Positions 1 to 11,770 of a stretch of 64,000 bases of DNA are shown piece after piece (the stretch's first letter is position 1; every line of letters begins with the position of its first letter). The stretch is taken from positions 1,473,001 to 1,537,000 of the forward strand of contig JAITYX010000065.1 of assembly GCA_021018815.1 (NCBI GenBank), given 5' to 3'. The stretch comes from Talinum fruticosum (taxonomy: Eukaryota; Streptophyta; Magnoliopsida; Caryophyllales; Talinaceae). The position numbers were made by a program, and so were the translations under genes. Below the pieces are notes generated by a model. That model searched no databases. It was not told where the DNA came from and saw only the letters and a program-made list of their open reading frames with translations.

Positions 1-215
1 TTAGCCAAAATTAAATTCATGTCAAATTAGGTGGGTTCGTTTTGCATTTTGATATTTCATTTTAGCCAAAATAAAATTCATCTCAAATTAGATGAGTCCA
101 TTTTTGCATTTTTATATTTCATTTTAGCTAAAATAGAATTCATCTCAAATTAAGCGAGTCTGTTTGACATTTCATATTTCATTTAGCCAAAATAAATTCA
201 TCTTCCATTTAGGAA
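1..215 (+). repeat. ~60-bp tandem repeat in gypsy A leader
   Basis: About three and a half imperfect units of roughly 60 bp are seen. Each contains a 'tagccaaaa' motif, then 'aattcatctcaaatta', 'gagtc' and a T-rich tail. Related repeats of about 50 bp occur in reverse orientation at 34040-34230 in the leader of gypsy B. The array is therefore a family feature and not a random satellite. Confidence 0.8.
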
Positions 216-560
216 TAATCGTTAACGCATTCTAATTATGCACTAGTCAAATCAAAAAATCATCCCTAACTAAGTTATAAGCATCATCACATATATTTCA
301 TTTGTTTTGCATTCCTTATGTGCATCCAAATAAAGGTCATTCCTAGTCTTTTCTGGTCCGGCACTTAAGTCCTTTCCTCCCAAAAGAGGTATTCTCACAT
401 GGTTCTAAGCCTCATCCTTTGGGGCTACGGAATAGGGAATTCTACCGCAATTGAGTTTCGTCGCCAAGCTCCAAAAGATTAGAACATCTCAACAAGGAGT
501 CCGGCACATCTTCTCCCCGCTCCGCACTACGCTCCGCTCCACGGTCTACAATGGTGCGAC
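216..560 (+). other. Gypsy A untranslated leader, no gene seen
   Basis: This is the non-coding part of the gypsy A leader between the minisatellite and gag. No ORF, RNA gene or strong motif is visible. The reverse complement of related sequence is found in the gypsy B leader (about 33900-34040). Confidence 0.5.
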
Positions 561-1720
561 ATATTTTGGTTCACAACACACCAATTCAGTATACTTTTTG
601 CCGTAGGATAGTACCTAAAAAGAATTGCCCTCCAATGGATGGAACACCAGAACAATCCCCTATCCTTGCTGTGCTTAATGAAAATTCAGCCAGGGTGGAA
701 GCTAGGATAGACGCTCAGGATCGAAAATAGAGTCTATATCAAGCGATCTTAAGGCTATCCTAAAAGCTGCATTGCAGACAGTAAGAAAGATAAGGAAGAA
801 GAACGATTAAGAAGAGGAGGAGGATTTCTCCCACCTTTACCTAGTCTATCTCCTCCAGACAGTCCCAAGCATGAATCGCCCAAGCATGAATCAAAACCTT
901 AGCTTGATCCACATATAGATCAGATAGAAAAAATGTTAAAGGAGTCATCCATGTTCAATAATCACTACTTTGATCATAAGGGATTCACTTTAATCCCCAA
1001 AGGGAAACTACCCCTTAAGTTTACTATGCCCGATACCAAATTTCGAGGTTCCGAGAATCCCCATCACCATGTTCGCAACTTCTTAGGAGCAATGACTCTT
1101 AAGAACATACCGGAAGACTTACCACATTATCTTCCCATGGACTTTTGATACCGATGTAATGAAGTGGTATAATGCGATTGACCCATGCATGGTCACCAAC
1201 TCGGACAGATCTATGCAAGGAGTTCTTACACTAATACTCCTATAACACCGATCTACCAGTTACTCTTAGAGATTTGGATTTGATTAAGTAAGGTGAGAAA
1301 GAAAGCTTTACAAACTTTCTCACCAAATAGAGGGCAAAGGCTGCCCACATGGTAGACCGACCTTCCGAGAAGGACCAAGTTATGATCATCGTAAAGAACC
1401 TTCACTCGCCTACAATCAACATCTCAAATTCCTATGGATGATGAACTTCTCAACCCTTATAGATACTCGGCATGTTAATAGAAGAAGAGTTTTCTACCAT
1501 GACCATAAAAGTCGTGATAAGGTATAGAGGTAATTATCAATCAAAAGATAAGAAAATCTCCAATATGGGTAATACTAGCAAATGCCTCAATAAGTATAAT
1601 GACTACACTCCTATTGATATGACATACGCTCAAGCCCTTGAGTGTCTACTAGTTAAGGGAAAGATAGAATTTCCACCCATAAGAGCGGAATCAAAAATTA
1701 CAAAACAAGTCTAAAAGCTG
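551..1720 (+). pseudogene. Gypsy A gag, degenerate
   Basis: The best piece is the open frame 933-1148, which reads as a plant retrotransposon gag: a glycine-phenylalanine rich start, a basic K-F-x-M-P-x-x-K-F-x-G segment and a stretch ending in 'HYLPMDF'. Further gag-like text lies on both sides, including frame fragments at 1300-1400 with the sense 'AAHMVDRPSEKDQVM' and the frame 1472-1714. Gag normally forms the virus-like particle. Here several stops and frame changes break it. The same gag segments occur on the minus strand at about 32894-33900 in gypsy B, which supports the assignment. Confidence 0.65.
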
Positions 1721-2429
1721 GGACACGAGAAAATTTTACAAATACCATCGTGCACGAGGACACGACACCGAGTAATGTTGGACGTTCAAGAACAAGCTGG
1801 AAAGTATCTTCCGCAATGGTCAACTCCCTCTACATAAGGTCGCTCGAAACCAAGTAACAACAAGAATCCTTTCAGTGGTACCTTAGCTATTTTCGCTGAA
1901 CCCATTCTAGGTCGAGTGGGACTCGTGTGTCTTCATTCAAGACATCAATGAGTCCAAACCACTTCTTAGCTTGCCTCCTTTAGATTCAAAAATCCATGGT
2001 TTGTGGGTAAGTGATGAAGAAGATGTCTACGAAACTAAAAACAATAGTGACGACAACGACGATGACTTCGGGGCACACCGCCCTTAGAAGAGCAAGACTT
2101 TTGAGGAAAGCCTAAAGGTCCGTAAATTCGAGATCCTTACTTAATTTGGACGACATAATTTACCCCTTGGTCCACTATAAACTCAGGAAGCCCCAAAATT
2201 ATCTAAAATTGCTAAAGAAGAAGACCCAATCTTGAAACAACTTCAAAAATTAAAAGCCGATATTTCAATCTAGCAACCTATATCTACTTCCCGAAACATA
2301 GGCAGGCCCTAATTGACGCATATAAGATCAAGGTCTCTCCTAAAACCACGCCGGAAGAAGTAGTAGATTGGTCAATAGTGGGGACGAATCATTACTTTTG
2401 ATCAAAAGGATCTCCCTGAAGAAGGTGTT

Positions 2430-2740
2430 ACATTAATTCCTTTTAGTTAACTATAACTTGCATCAATAAGTTCATTCCCTTAACCTTGGTGGATAACGGA
2501 TCAACTTTTAATGTTCTCCCTAGGAGGACTACCAAGAGGTTAGGAATCGGAGAGCAACAACTCTCTAAATAAATTGTTCATCTCCGAGCCTATGACAATT
2601 CTAAGAGAACAGTCTTGGGAATGCCGACCTCACCAATCAATGTAGGGGCAGTAGTAAAGAATATTGACTTCTATGTCCTAGACATCCCATTCAATCTACT
2701 CCTAGGACATCCTTGGTTGCATGATCATCAAGCATGCCCT
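2430..2740 (+). pseudogene. Gypsy A aspartic protease domain, degenerate
   Basis: Around 2480-2560 the frame reads L-V-D-N-G-S-T-F-N-V-L-P, the protease active-site signature seen in Tat-lineage elements (the Asp-x-Gly loop). It is followed at about 2650-2720 by text ending 'FNLLLGHPWLH', the usual C-terminal protease segment. The protease would cut the gag-pol polyprotein. Stops flank this island, so no intact gag-pro-pol frame remains. Between gag and this site (1720-2430) only degenerate element sequence is seen. Confidence 0.65.
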
Positions 2741-3870
2741 CTACACTCGTACCAGAAAGTTAATATGATTATCAAAGGTCGGTCGTAACCATCAACGGAG
2801 ATAATCTCTATGCTACCATCACCTCCAAAGAATCTGTGGTTGAAATTGAGCACGATGCTAATGATAAAGAACTCTATGAATTTGAGACTCGTCACTTGCC
2901 TTAGACAAGGATGAAGCACGTCTTAACTTCAATCCTTATAGTAACACTTGCGTCTACTCGATTCTTAGGAAAAAGGGTATTTTCCAAGCCTAGCCGCAAG
3001 CCGAAGGGCATACCATCCTATCTTTTCACCCCTTGAACCCACTAATAACTATAAATTTGGGCTAGGCTATCAATCTACCGCTAAGTAAATAGCCAAAGTA
3101 ATGGGAAGTTCGGACTAGAAGAACTGTACTCCACACAATTCGCTTCATCAAGCCCTTTCCTCATCCTTTAAATGGGCAACTCTTGAAAGAAGGGGATGAC
3201 TTCCCTTACTACGGTTTTCCTGATCCTTACTACCTCATAGAGAAGGGTATTCTGGTACCTGGCCTAGAGATCTTTAATTATTGCTATATATTAGAAAATG
3301 TGGCACCCAACCTCCTCAAAGAGAGACAGTCCACACAGGACTATACCAACTAGGTCTGGGAATAATATCTTCGGTTTATTATTCGAATAGGAGAAGAACC
3401 TAGAGGAGAATTCGGTCTCGGTATCTGTCTTGAGCCATGTCACACCCACAGTTCAATCCGTCCAAATTCATCACCAACACCGATAATGAAGGGTCTAAGC
3501 ACGTTACTTGGATTGATGCCAAGGAGGGCGAAGAATTTTCTGTTAGCTTAGGAGCACATCCCTTTCGTGAGTCTAGTACTAGGGCTTTCATTTCTCCTCT
3601 TCTTGCTTCTAGTTCTTTTTCTAATTCCGTTGTTTCCTATTCTCGCATCTTCCGTTTCGAGTTTGATGTACTCGTTTCTTTATTCAATAAGATGAACCTT
3701 TCGCTTACTATTTTCCTCCTCCTCGTTTTCAATTGTTTTGCCTCTAATTATGAATAAGAAATCCGTAAAGAATTAATAAAATCTATGGAAGATCATGCAA
3801 ATCGCTTACCAATGATAGAGGAAACAATAACAATTAATTTACGATAAGTTGATCGACCCTAGGAGGTTAA
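2741..3870 (+). other. Gypsy A spacer between protease and reverse transcriptase
   Basis: This is degenerate element sequence with one open frame at 3437-3757 (106 residues, C-terminal part hydrophobic). I recognise no domain in it. The spacing fits the linker between protease and reverse transcriptase in large Tat elements, and I treat it as part of the broken pol. Confidence 0.4.
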
Positions 3871-3879
3871 GATCGGGAA

Positions 3880-4790
3880 AACACTGGATCCAAAAGAGCA
3901 AAAGCAATTTACGTCGCTCCTCACGTAGTTTATAGATGTCTTTGCATGGTCTTATAAAGACATGCGAGGGATAGATCCAAGTATAGTAGAACACAAAATT
4001 CCACTTTACGAGGATGCTAAGCCAATTAAGCGTAAACTTAGAAGGAGTAAACCCGAGTGGGCACTAAAGATTAAGGAAGAAGTCCAGAAACAGGTTAGAG
4101 GTCTGGGGTTCAACGAGTAGTTCATTATCCTCGGTGGATAGCAAGCATAGTATTGGTCCCCAAGAAAGACGGCATGGTTCGGATGTGTGTCGACTTCAAG
4201 GATCTCGAAAAAGCAAGCCCCAAGGACGATTTCCCACTGCCCCATATCGACATCCTCGTAGACAACACAGTGAGTCATGCTTTACTTTCGTTCATGGACG
4301 AGTTATGCTGGGTACAATCAAGTAAAGCATGGTCGAAGAGTACATGGAGAAGACGACCTTTATCACTCAATGGGGACGTATCGTTACGTGGTGATGCCAT
4401 TTGGGCTCAAGAACGTCGGTGCGAAATACCGAGAGGACAGCTATGACACTATTGCATGACATAATCCACAAAGAAGCCAAAGTCTATGTGGATGACATGA
4501 TCATAAAGTCCAAGGATAGGGCGGGGCACCTACCCAACCTTAGAAAATTCTTCGAAAGACTAAGAAAGTACAAAATGCGCCTTAATCCTCAAAAGTGTGC
4601 CTTCGGGGTAACTTAGGCAAGCTGCTAGGCTATGTTGTCGGCCTTAGACGAATCAAAGTTGATCCATCCAAGATCAAAGTTATTTAAGAAATTCTATCAC
4701 CGAAAATAGAGAAGAAGATACGGGGTTTCCTAAGACGTTTACGAGTACATCGGTCGTTTCATATCAAAACCGACTATGGTCTCGTGAACC
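3880..4790 (+). pseudogene. Gypsy A reverse transcriptase, degenerate
   Basis: Several frames spell reverse transcriptase motifs in the correct order. 'VPKKDGMVRMCVDFKDL' lies near 4153-4206, 'PLPHIDILVD' near 4230-4262, 'VMPFGLKN' near 4394-4415, and the catalytic Y-V-D-D box near 4484-4495, followed by 'MIIKSKD'. The enzyme would copy element RNA into DNA. Frame changes occur within short distances (4134, 4153, 4277 and 4401 start different frames), so the copy is dead. Confidence 0.85.
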
Positions 4791-4799
4791 TATTTTTAA

Positions 4800-5300
4800 G
4801 AATTTGAAGAAAGGATCCGAGCCTATTTGGGATACCGAGTGCCAAAAAGCATTCTAGAAGGTTAAGGAATATCTAGCCAACCCTCCAGTGCTAGTTCCAC
4901 CCCAACCCAGGAAACCTTTACTTTTGTACCTTGCCACGAGAGAGACAACTATAGGAGCCATACTAGCTCAACGAGATGCAAAAAAAGAGTACATGATATA
5001 TTATCTAAGCAAGAAATTCCTATATTATGAGACTAGATACAGGACTTTAAAGAAGACATCATTGGCATCGGTCTAGGCTACCAAGAAGCTCGGGCACTAC
5101 ATGTTGGCCCACACGGTACATATGGTAACAACAATGGATCCCGTTAAGTATATCCTTGAGCAACTAACTATCAGTAGCAAGATAGCAAGATGGACTATCA
5201 TGATGTCATTATTTGAACTCAAGTATGTCCCTCAAGAAGTGATCAAAGGAAGGGTAGTGTCGGAATTCCTAACCGATTTACTCGTGAATCGAATGGCAAC
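4800..5300 (+). pseudogene. Gypsy A RNase H domain, degenerate
   Basis: The frame 4888-5076 contains 'LLLYLATRETTIGAILAQ' followed by 'YYLSKKFLYYETRYRTLKK', which matches the RNase H region following reverse transcriptase in Ty3/gypsy elements. The frame 5101-5304 continues with the connecting segment. The domain normally removes template RNA. A stop near 5075 and others separate the pieces. Confidence 0.8.
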
Positions 5301-5349
5301 CTAAACACCTCGACTTTCCAAACTTAAATATCTTACAAGTAGAGGTAGA

Positions 5350-5935
5350 CGTTTGGACAATGTACTTCGACGGCGTTTCCAATCAGAAGGGCTTTGAAGT
5401 GAGGATTCTTCTAGTCTCACGAGAGAGAGCACATACTTCCATTTTAGTTAAATTGGATTTCGAGGTCACCAACAACACTGCAGAGTATGAAGCGTGCATT
5501 GTGCAACTTGAAGCTACTATAGAGATCGAGGCCAAGAACATCATGGTTTTCGATGACTCCAATCCGAGCATTAATCGATTTCGTAAAAATGGAAGGTACT
5601 AAGTGAAGCCTTTCCACCCTACCAAGCACATATGATAGAATAATCAAAACATTTTAAAAGCATTTCCTACACCTACCTTCCTAGGGATGACAACCAATTC
5701 GTAGATGCTTTAGCCAAGTTAGCATCCATGATTAATAACCTTAGCGATATTCATTCAATGCCCATCAATATAGAGCAACGGAGTCGACTTGTGTACATCT
5801 ACGCATTAGAAATATCTAATACCGACCAAACCAGCTTGTCAACATGATATCTATCAATATCTAGATAAGCAAGAGTATCTCGTCGGACTCCACACCTAGA
5901 GCCCAATGAGCCATCATGATGTCGGCAGGCCAATT
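5350..5935 (+). pseudogene. Gypsy A second RNase H-like domain (Tat hallmark), cut by copia 1
   Basis: The frame 5360-5602 starts with 'MYFDGVSNQKGFEV' and contains 'VTNNTAEYEACI', the D-G and N-N-x-A-E-Y-E-A signature of an additional plant RNase HI-type domain. A later piece around 5680-5725 reads 'DDNQFVDALAKLASM', the usual distal motif. Two RNase H domains in a row are diagnostic for the Tat lineage. Copia 1 begins at 5936, and the integrase that should follow resumes only at 23534. Confidence 0.75.
5931..5935. repeat. Target site duplication CAATT, left copy (copia 1)
   Basis: The five bases CAATT directly precede the copia 1 5' LTR. The identical CAATT at 23534-23538 directly follows its 3' LTR. 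Confidence 0.9.
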
Positions 5936-7492
5936 TGAAGACTCGGACTTTATACTTACACGTTTCGAGTTCCATCCGAGAATCAAGTATAAGAACTCTT
6001 CTCTAATAAGGTTTTGATTTCAAGTCATTCTATATATCTTATAAACTTTTCCGAGTGATATAACATTTCCTCTAAGTGTTATAGAATCTATTATGCTGCC
6101 TTCACTCGACTCTAACCGACTCGGAAAGCATACTTCTACATGCCTCTTTACACTCGGTTACGAGTCACCCAACACTCGGATATATCGCATATTCAAACAC
6201 TATCTTTTCCGCGCTTAAACTCAGGTCGACTTCATGGTTCAGGAATTACATTGTTCCAAGTCACCATATTTAATTTGAATTGTGTTTAGTCTAGATCAAG
6301 TCTGTTTACTCGATATTCTTTATCCGACTTGATTGTCCTCTAGACTCGACTAAGATGGAATTTGAGTTTCATGGATATTAGACTCGGAAAATTCCATTTC
6401 TTTTCCGACTCGAGATAATTAGTCACTTAATTATTTTACTTATATTATTATCTGTGCCTAATCTTGGACCAAAGTATTTTATACTTTGAGAACCAAATTG
6501 ATTTACTTTTGTAGGTTATTCAAAACGAGGCTATCCTAAATTTGAATCACAAAAGTAACCGGCTTCAAAACGTCAAATCACCAGCAGACAAGGCTTTTTC
6601 CACCTCGACCTAGCCCCGGACAATCGTGTCAAGACTGTCTCGTTTCCAAAGCTGGAAATCTGCAACACCAAGCTCAACGGTGGTTTCCACCTTATTTTTC
6701 AAGACACAACCGAGTGGTTTTGGGACTTCCAAAAGAGTCGAGAACCGTTGCTCAACGTTCATATCTCAATGGATATTTTTGAGTAACTCGGAAAATCCTT
6801 TACAACGGTCACAAAGGACCTCCGATCAGAAGATGGACACAAGGGCTAAGTCGCTTGGTCATCTATATATGAAGCCAACTTTCAATACTTGAAGATTGCC
6901 GAATCTATTGTTAATACACATACTTGATCAAAAGTCATTGTATTCATTCTCAATCTTCTACTTACAACTCCAATTCCGTATTTCATAACTTTCCGAGTTG
7001 TAAGGTCTTGTACTCGATTACAAACACTTTCTTTCTTACTCTCTAAGTAAGGTTCCTTGACCGAGCTGTAAGGGTTAACTCAGCTCACTTGTCCCTAACT
7101 GTAAGGGTGATCTCGGTTAGGAAGTACTAGATCGGATAAGGTAATTTCGAGTCTAGGAAAACCTTGTAAGGAGTTGTCTCAGTGGAGCAACTCAAAATAG
7201 TGGATTCGACTTCGTGCTTGGATTAGCACGGTCCGTGGTTTTCTGTCTCAGGAGGGTTTCCACGTACTTTCTAAGTTATTACTTTTCTGAGTGCATTCTA
7301 AACTTAGACAGTTTCGAATTCTGTTTAATCTGTTTCTTCACTCGCTTCTGAATTCCGAGTTTATGCTTTTCGAGTGTATCCTTGCCGCTCACTCACATCG
7401 AGATCCTTATTTGCTTTAATTTTCAAGCAAGTTTCCTCATCACCCTATTCACCCCCTCTAGGGTGATTTATACTCTCCAAGAGCAAACCTTA
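5936..7492 (+). repeat. Copia 1 5' LTR (about 1557 bp)
   Basis: The LTR starts TGAAGACTCGG. Its end (CCTT-A) has lost one base relative to the CTTCA end of the 3' copy, so the intact termini form a 5-bp inverted repeat TGAAG/CTTCA. The last 60 bases hold a hairpin with stem ATCACCCT/AGGGTGAT. The copy aligns along its whole length with 21944-23533. Confidence 0.9.
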
Positions 7493-7495
7493 AAT

Positions 7496-7507
7496 TGGTA
7501 TCAGAGC
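7496..7507 (+). other. Copia 1 primer binding site (initiator tRNA-Met)
   Basis: TGGTATCAGAGC, complementary to the 3' end of plant initiator methionine tRNA, lies just after the 5' LTR. This is the standard minus-strand primer site of Ty1/copia elements. Confidence 0.95.
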
Positions 7508-7553
7508 CTAGCCTTTCGAAAAGGATCTAACCATCCAAAGGTCTAAAGATCAA

Positions 7554-9050
7554 ATGGCTCGAAGGAAGATCTTCCAGCAGACCACCAAAGTTCAAAGGAT
7601 CTAACTATGTGCAATTGAATAAACTCATGGAATGTTTCCTGCTCGATCATGATGAAGATGTCCGGAACATCATACAAGAAGGAACTACCTTCACATGAAG
7701 ACGAAGAAACAAGAATCATGCCCAAGACAAAGGCCGAGTTCACGGCTAATGAAGCACGAGATGTTCGTAAAGAACTTCAAGGCAATGAACATTTTGATGT
7801 GTGCCATCAGCTCGGAAGAATATAACCGAGTGTCTGCACTGTGACACGGCCAAAGAAGTGTGGGACACACTCGGTCAACACTTATGAAGGTACAAGCCGG
7901 GTCGGACAAGCGAAGATAAGCCAATATCTTCATAAATATGAGTTGTTCAAGATGGAGCTAGAAGAAAACATCACTCGGATGTTCATTTGATTTACAGAGA
8001 TTACCAACAATCTCAAATCTCTGGGTAAAAAGATTTCTCACGAGGAAATTTGCAGAAAGATACTCGAAGCCTACCCAAGAAAAGATAGGGTCCCAAGGTA
8101 ACAGCTATCGAAGAGGCTCGGAACTTGTCTCTACTGAAGCCGGACAAACTCATTGGGAAGCTTCTCACCCATGAGATCCACCGGAAGAGGAGGATGCAGA
8201 GGTCAGCACCAAAAAGAACATTGCGCTGAAAGCCTCGGAAATCGAGAGAGGCGGATCTAGGTTCTTCTGACTCAGAAGAGGATCCCATGGCAGTTATTGC
8301 TAGAGGCTTCAAGAGAATGATGAAGCACAAGAGATGGGATAAGAAGCTAAAAGAACAGTTATACAAGAAAGACAATAAGGATAGAAAAGGTAAGTACTCT
8401 TCCCCTTCAAAGTTATCTTTGTCTAAGAACTCTGGTCGTTTTGAATGCGGCAGCAAGGAACACATAGTCAAAGACTGTCCAAAGAGAAAAAGGGACGGAA
8501 GGAAGAAAAAGGCTATGATGGCCACATGGAGTGACGAGGACTCATCGGAAGATGACGAGGACTCGGATGACTCAAAGTGTCTGATGGCACTTTCGACCGA
8601 GAAGCGAAACGGATTCGGACTCGGATCAATCGGACAATGAGGAAGCAAATATTCAAGAGGTAATCGAATACTTTCTCAAATTCTCCAAAGTTGATTTAGC
8701 TCAAGTATATTTTCACTTTGGAAGAAATGTCCAATTCGATTCTTCTCACTTTAAAGAACAACTTGAGTCAATTTCCTCCGAGAGAATCTCTTTAAAAAAT
8801 GAGTTGGGAAAACCGAGACTCATACTCAAAGAACTCAAGACTAGTGCTCAATCCAATGAGGCCGAGTCTAAGTTACTCGAAAAAGAGAATGAGCAACTAA
8901 AGCAAAAGCTTAACGAGTCTCAAGATCTTGTTTTAAAGTTTACTCAAGGTCAGAAAAACCTTGACATGCTCTTGGGATCTCAATGTGTCTCCTTTAGAAA
9001 AGAAGGTCTTGGTTTTAACAAAGAGGAGGAGTCTAATTCCTACTCTTAAC
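7554..9050 (+). pseudogene. Copia 1 gag, degenerate
   Basis: The start ATG at 7554 is placed by alignment with copia 2 gag (start at 45949, minus). Relative to copia 2, copia 1 lacks about 24 bases just after the start. The frame 8287-8640 holds a basic linker and a zinc knuckle: text 'FECGSKEHIVKDCP' keeps three of the four CCHC ligands, while the position of the first cysteine is read as arginine. An acidic Ser/Asp stretch follows. The frame 8804-9049 is Glu/Lys/Leu rich with a heptad pattern, a likely coiled coil. Several frameshifts separate the parts. Confidence 0.75.
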
Positions 9051-9379
9051 TTTTCAAAAGGATTCCGGAACCATAAAGTTCAGGAAAGCTGAGCACGGTC
9101 CCATTCATAAAAGGATTGAGCCTAGACTAATTTATAGGAGAAAACCATCTCCACTCGATTTATAAAAGAAAAGCTTTTCTAAAGAAAGAGACACGAGACT
9201 CAGCTTCTCTAAACGGAAGACTCAAAATCGGACCGGACCCAAAGTCATTCAAATCGGGGTTTCGAAAAACCTTCTTCCTCAAAAAAGGACCACAGTAAAG
9301 GGTGTTATTGGGTTCGTTAGAGGAAGTGAGAAGGGTTAGTTTGTTTCTATCTTTGCAGGCCACTCGGAAAATATCAAAA

Positions 9380-9760
9380 GGACATTGGTACTGGACGGTG
9401 GATGCTCACGCCACATGTCGGGAGACTCGGGACTCTTTTACGAGTTAGAAGAGTACAAAGGAGGAAAAGTCACATTTGTAGATGATAACAAAGGCAAGAT
9501 AATTGGGAAGGCAAGATTGGAAAGGAAGGCAATCTGGTCGACCCAGTATACCTTGTCAAAAGATTAAAGTACAACTCGCTTAGCATCTCTCAATTGTGTG
9601 ATAAAGGTCAAGAGGTAAGATTCACACGGACCAACCGTATTATATCCGATGTAGCTACCAAAGAAATTAAGTTATCATGTAAGAGATCGGGTAATACGTA
9701 CATTATTCCTATTTCGACCCGAGTCAGAATTTATCTTGTTTAAAAGCATCACTTCATGAT
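9380..9760 (+). pseudogene. Copia 1 protease, degenerate
   Basis: The frame 9385-9567 contains 'LDGGCSRHMSGD', the copia protease active-site region. The family consensus is D-S-G, and here the central residue is glycine, which would be expected to harm catalysis. It is followed by the typical 'GGKVTFVDDNKGKIIGK'. The frame then shifts, and 9560-9730 continues with the sense of the linker to the integrase. Confidence 0.75.
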
Positions 9761-10760
9761 GATTCGTGGACATGGCATCGTAGATTAGGTCATGTTAGCA
9801 TGCACACAATCAAGAGACTGGCATCTCATGGTTTAGTCAGAGGATTGTCTAATTGTGCTTTCAAGCAAGACAAAGTTTGTAAAACTTGCACAAAAGGGAA
9901 ACAAGTCGGATCGTCTTTCAAATCCTTGAAGACAGTTTCCACATCCAAGGTGCTTGAATTGTTACATATGGACTTATGTGGTGAAATCCTGTTAAGAGCC
10001 TCGGAGGTAAATCATATGTACTTGTTATTGTTGATGATTACTCACGATTTACCTGGGTGTGTTTTCTCAAGCACAAAAATGAAGCATTCAAAGAGTTCAA
10101 GCAAGCTCTGCAGAAAGATCCAAGTTGAGTCTCGGACTCGGATCCGGAGAATTCAAACCGACCATGGAAGGGAGTTTGACTACTCAGAATTTTTACGACA
10201 AGACTGGTATCTTTCACAACTTCGAGCACCAAGAACTTCTCAAAAATGGAGTAGTGGAGAGAAAGAACAGAACTCTCGAAGAAATAGCTAGGACAATGAT
10301 GATTGAGCACAATCTACCCTACTATTTCTAGGTCGAGGCGATCAACACAACCAACTACACTTCGAACAGATACCTTATCGGACCCATTCTAAAGAAAACA
10401 CCGTACGAGCTCTACAAAGGGAGGAAACCCAACATCTCATACTTTAAACCCTTTGAATGTAAGTCTTTCATTCACAACAATGGTAAGGATCACCTGACCA
10501 ACTTTGATCCTCGATCGGATGAAGGTATTTTTCTGGGTTATTCATCTCATAGTAAAGCTTATCGCATTTTCAATAAGAGAACTAACAAAGTGGAAGAAAG
10601 CATCCACGTTGTGTTTGATGAGCTTGAACAGGAAAAACCAAGTGAGTCAACATTCTCGGACCTAAAGCTCAGCGAAGTGATGATCATGATGAAAATGAGC
10701 CTATCGAGAATTAAACCCAACCAGCTCGTAATGAAGTCACTCGGAACTTAGTGACTCGGA
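9761..10760 (+). pseudogene. Copia 1 integrase, degenerate
   Basis: The pre-integrase zinc finger is visible ('HTIKRLASHGLVRGL' then 'CKTCTKGKQ', frame 9800-10291). Core text follows, including 'HMDLCGE' and, near 10140-10200, the sense 'TDHGREF'. The frame 10125-10331 adds 'NGVVERKNRTLEEIARTM'. These are the DDE integrase landmarks of Ty1/copia. The homologous minus-strand region in copia 2 is 43690-42780. Stops and frameshifts break the frame at several sites. Confidence 0.85.
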
Positions 10761-10859
10761 ATGAGACAACTCAAGAACCCGATCAGAATGATGAAGGACA
10801 AACCGATGAACAAGTTCACTCATAACAAACTTCGAAGATCAACCAATTCAGCCTACAGA

Positions 10860-11598
10860 TCTGGTGAATCGGAGAACAGGTAGAGCATTCAAGTATGCTT
10901 CTAGTCATCCAATAGAAAACATATTATCTAATATCAACAGTGGGGTAAGAACTCGTTCCTCTCTTCAGAATATATGTGCATTCACTGCATTCATTTCATT
11001 AACTCAACCCATAAATGCACTAGAGGCCCTAAATGAACCTGAATGGGTAGAGGCCATGCAATAGGAACTCAATCAATTCGAAAGAAACCAAGTCCGGACT
11101 CGACCAAACGACCTTCCGACCACCCAGTCATAGGTACCAAATGGGTTTTCAAGAACAAACTGGATGAAGGTGGGTTGGTAGTCAGAAACAAGGCTAGACT
11201 TGTGGCTCAAGGTTACAATCAGGAAGAAGGGATTGATTATGGGGAAACCTTTGCACCTGTTGCGGAATTGAAGCCATTAGAATCCTATTAGCATTTGCAT
11301 CTAGCATGAATATCAAGTTATATCAAATGGATGTTAAGTGTGCTTTTCTCAATGGTTTTATCGAAGAGGAAGTCTATGTTGAGCAACCCCCTGGATTTGA
11401 AAACTCATATTTTCCAAATCATATTTTCAATCTTCAAAAAGCTCTTTATGGTCTTAAACAGGCTCCCGGAGCTTGGTATGAAAGACCGAGCATTTTTGGT
11501 TCAAAATAATTTTAGAAGAGGTCAGATTGACAAGACTCTCTTTATAAAAACCAAGGGGAAAGATTTCCTTATTGCTTAGATATATGTTGATGACATAA
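10860..11598 (+). pseudogene. Copia 1 reverse transcriptase, 5' part, cut at YVDD by the MULE
   Basis: Frames 11043-11291 and 11306-11579 hold '[12 protein letters not shown]', '[16 protein letters not shown]', 'TFAPVA', 'MDVKCAFLNG', 'EEVYVEQPPGFE' and 'ALYGLKQAPGAWYE', all reverse transcriptase fingers and palm motifs. The catalytic box Y-V-D-D followed by I-I-F-G lies at 11583-11607, and the MULE begins at 11608 inside it. The remainder of the domain continues at 18340. Local frame breaks around 11060-11110, 11260-11280 and 11470-11500 coincide with CTCG/CCGA-type motifs. Confidence 0.9.
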
Positions 11599-11607
11599 TT
11601 TTTGGAG
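11599..11607. repeat. MULE target site duplication, left copy
   Basis: The nine bases TTTTTGGAG precede the MULE left terminal inverted repeat. The right flank (18331-18339) reads ATTTTGGAG, one mismatch. A 9-bp duplication is the hallmark of Mutator-like elements. Confidence 0.85.
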
Positions 11608-11770
11608 GAGTGCTCGGATTAAACTACCCTTAAACTCTCTTAAATTATCAAAAATGCCACTAATTTAATCGATGGTAATCGTCTGCCACTAAGCTAGTAA
11701 TTATGGTTAAAAAAAGCCACTTGGAGGTTAAAGTGACCGGTTGAGGCCGGTAAAAACCCAGTGCAACCGG
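11608..11770 (+). repeat. MULE left terminal inverted repeat
   Basis: About 163 bp matching the reverse complement of 18171-18330. Shared blocks include the first 32 bases, 'gccactaatttaatcgat', 'gccactaagctag' and 'gaggttaaagtgaccgg'. In long-TIR MULEs such repeats carry transposase binding sites and promoters. Confidence 0.9.

Noticed and set aside
1..215. Possible CRISPR-like array (regular 60-bp units)
   Set aside because: The units are contiguous and imperfect, with no unique spacers, and the same repeats occur in the leader of the sister element. This is a retrotransposon minisatellite.
7496..7507. Possible tRNA gene
   Set aside because: Only the 12-base 3' end complement is present, placed where a primer binding site is expected. 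No cloverleaf.
8013..8648. 211-residue open frame on the minus strand
   Set aside because: It lies antisense to copia 1 gag, which has domain evidence, and has no recognisable motif of its own.
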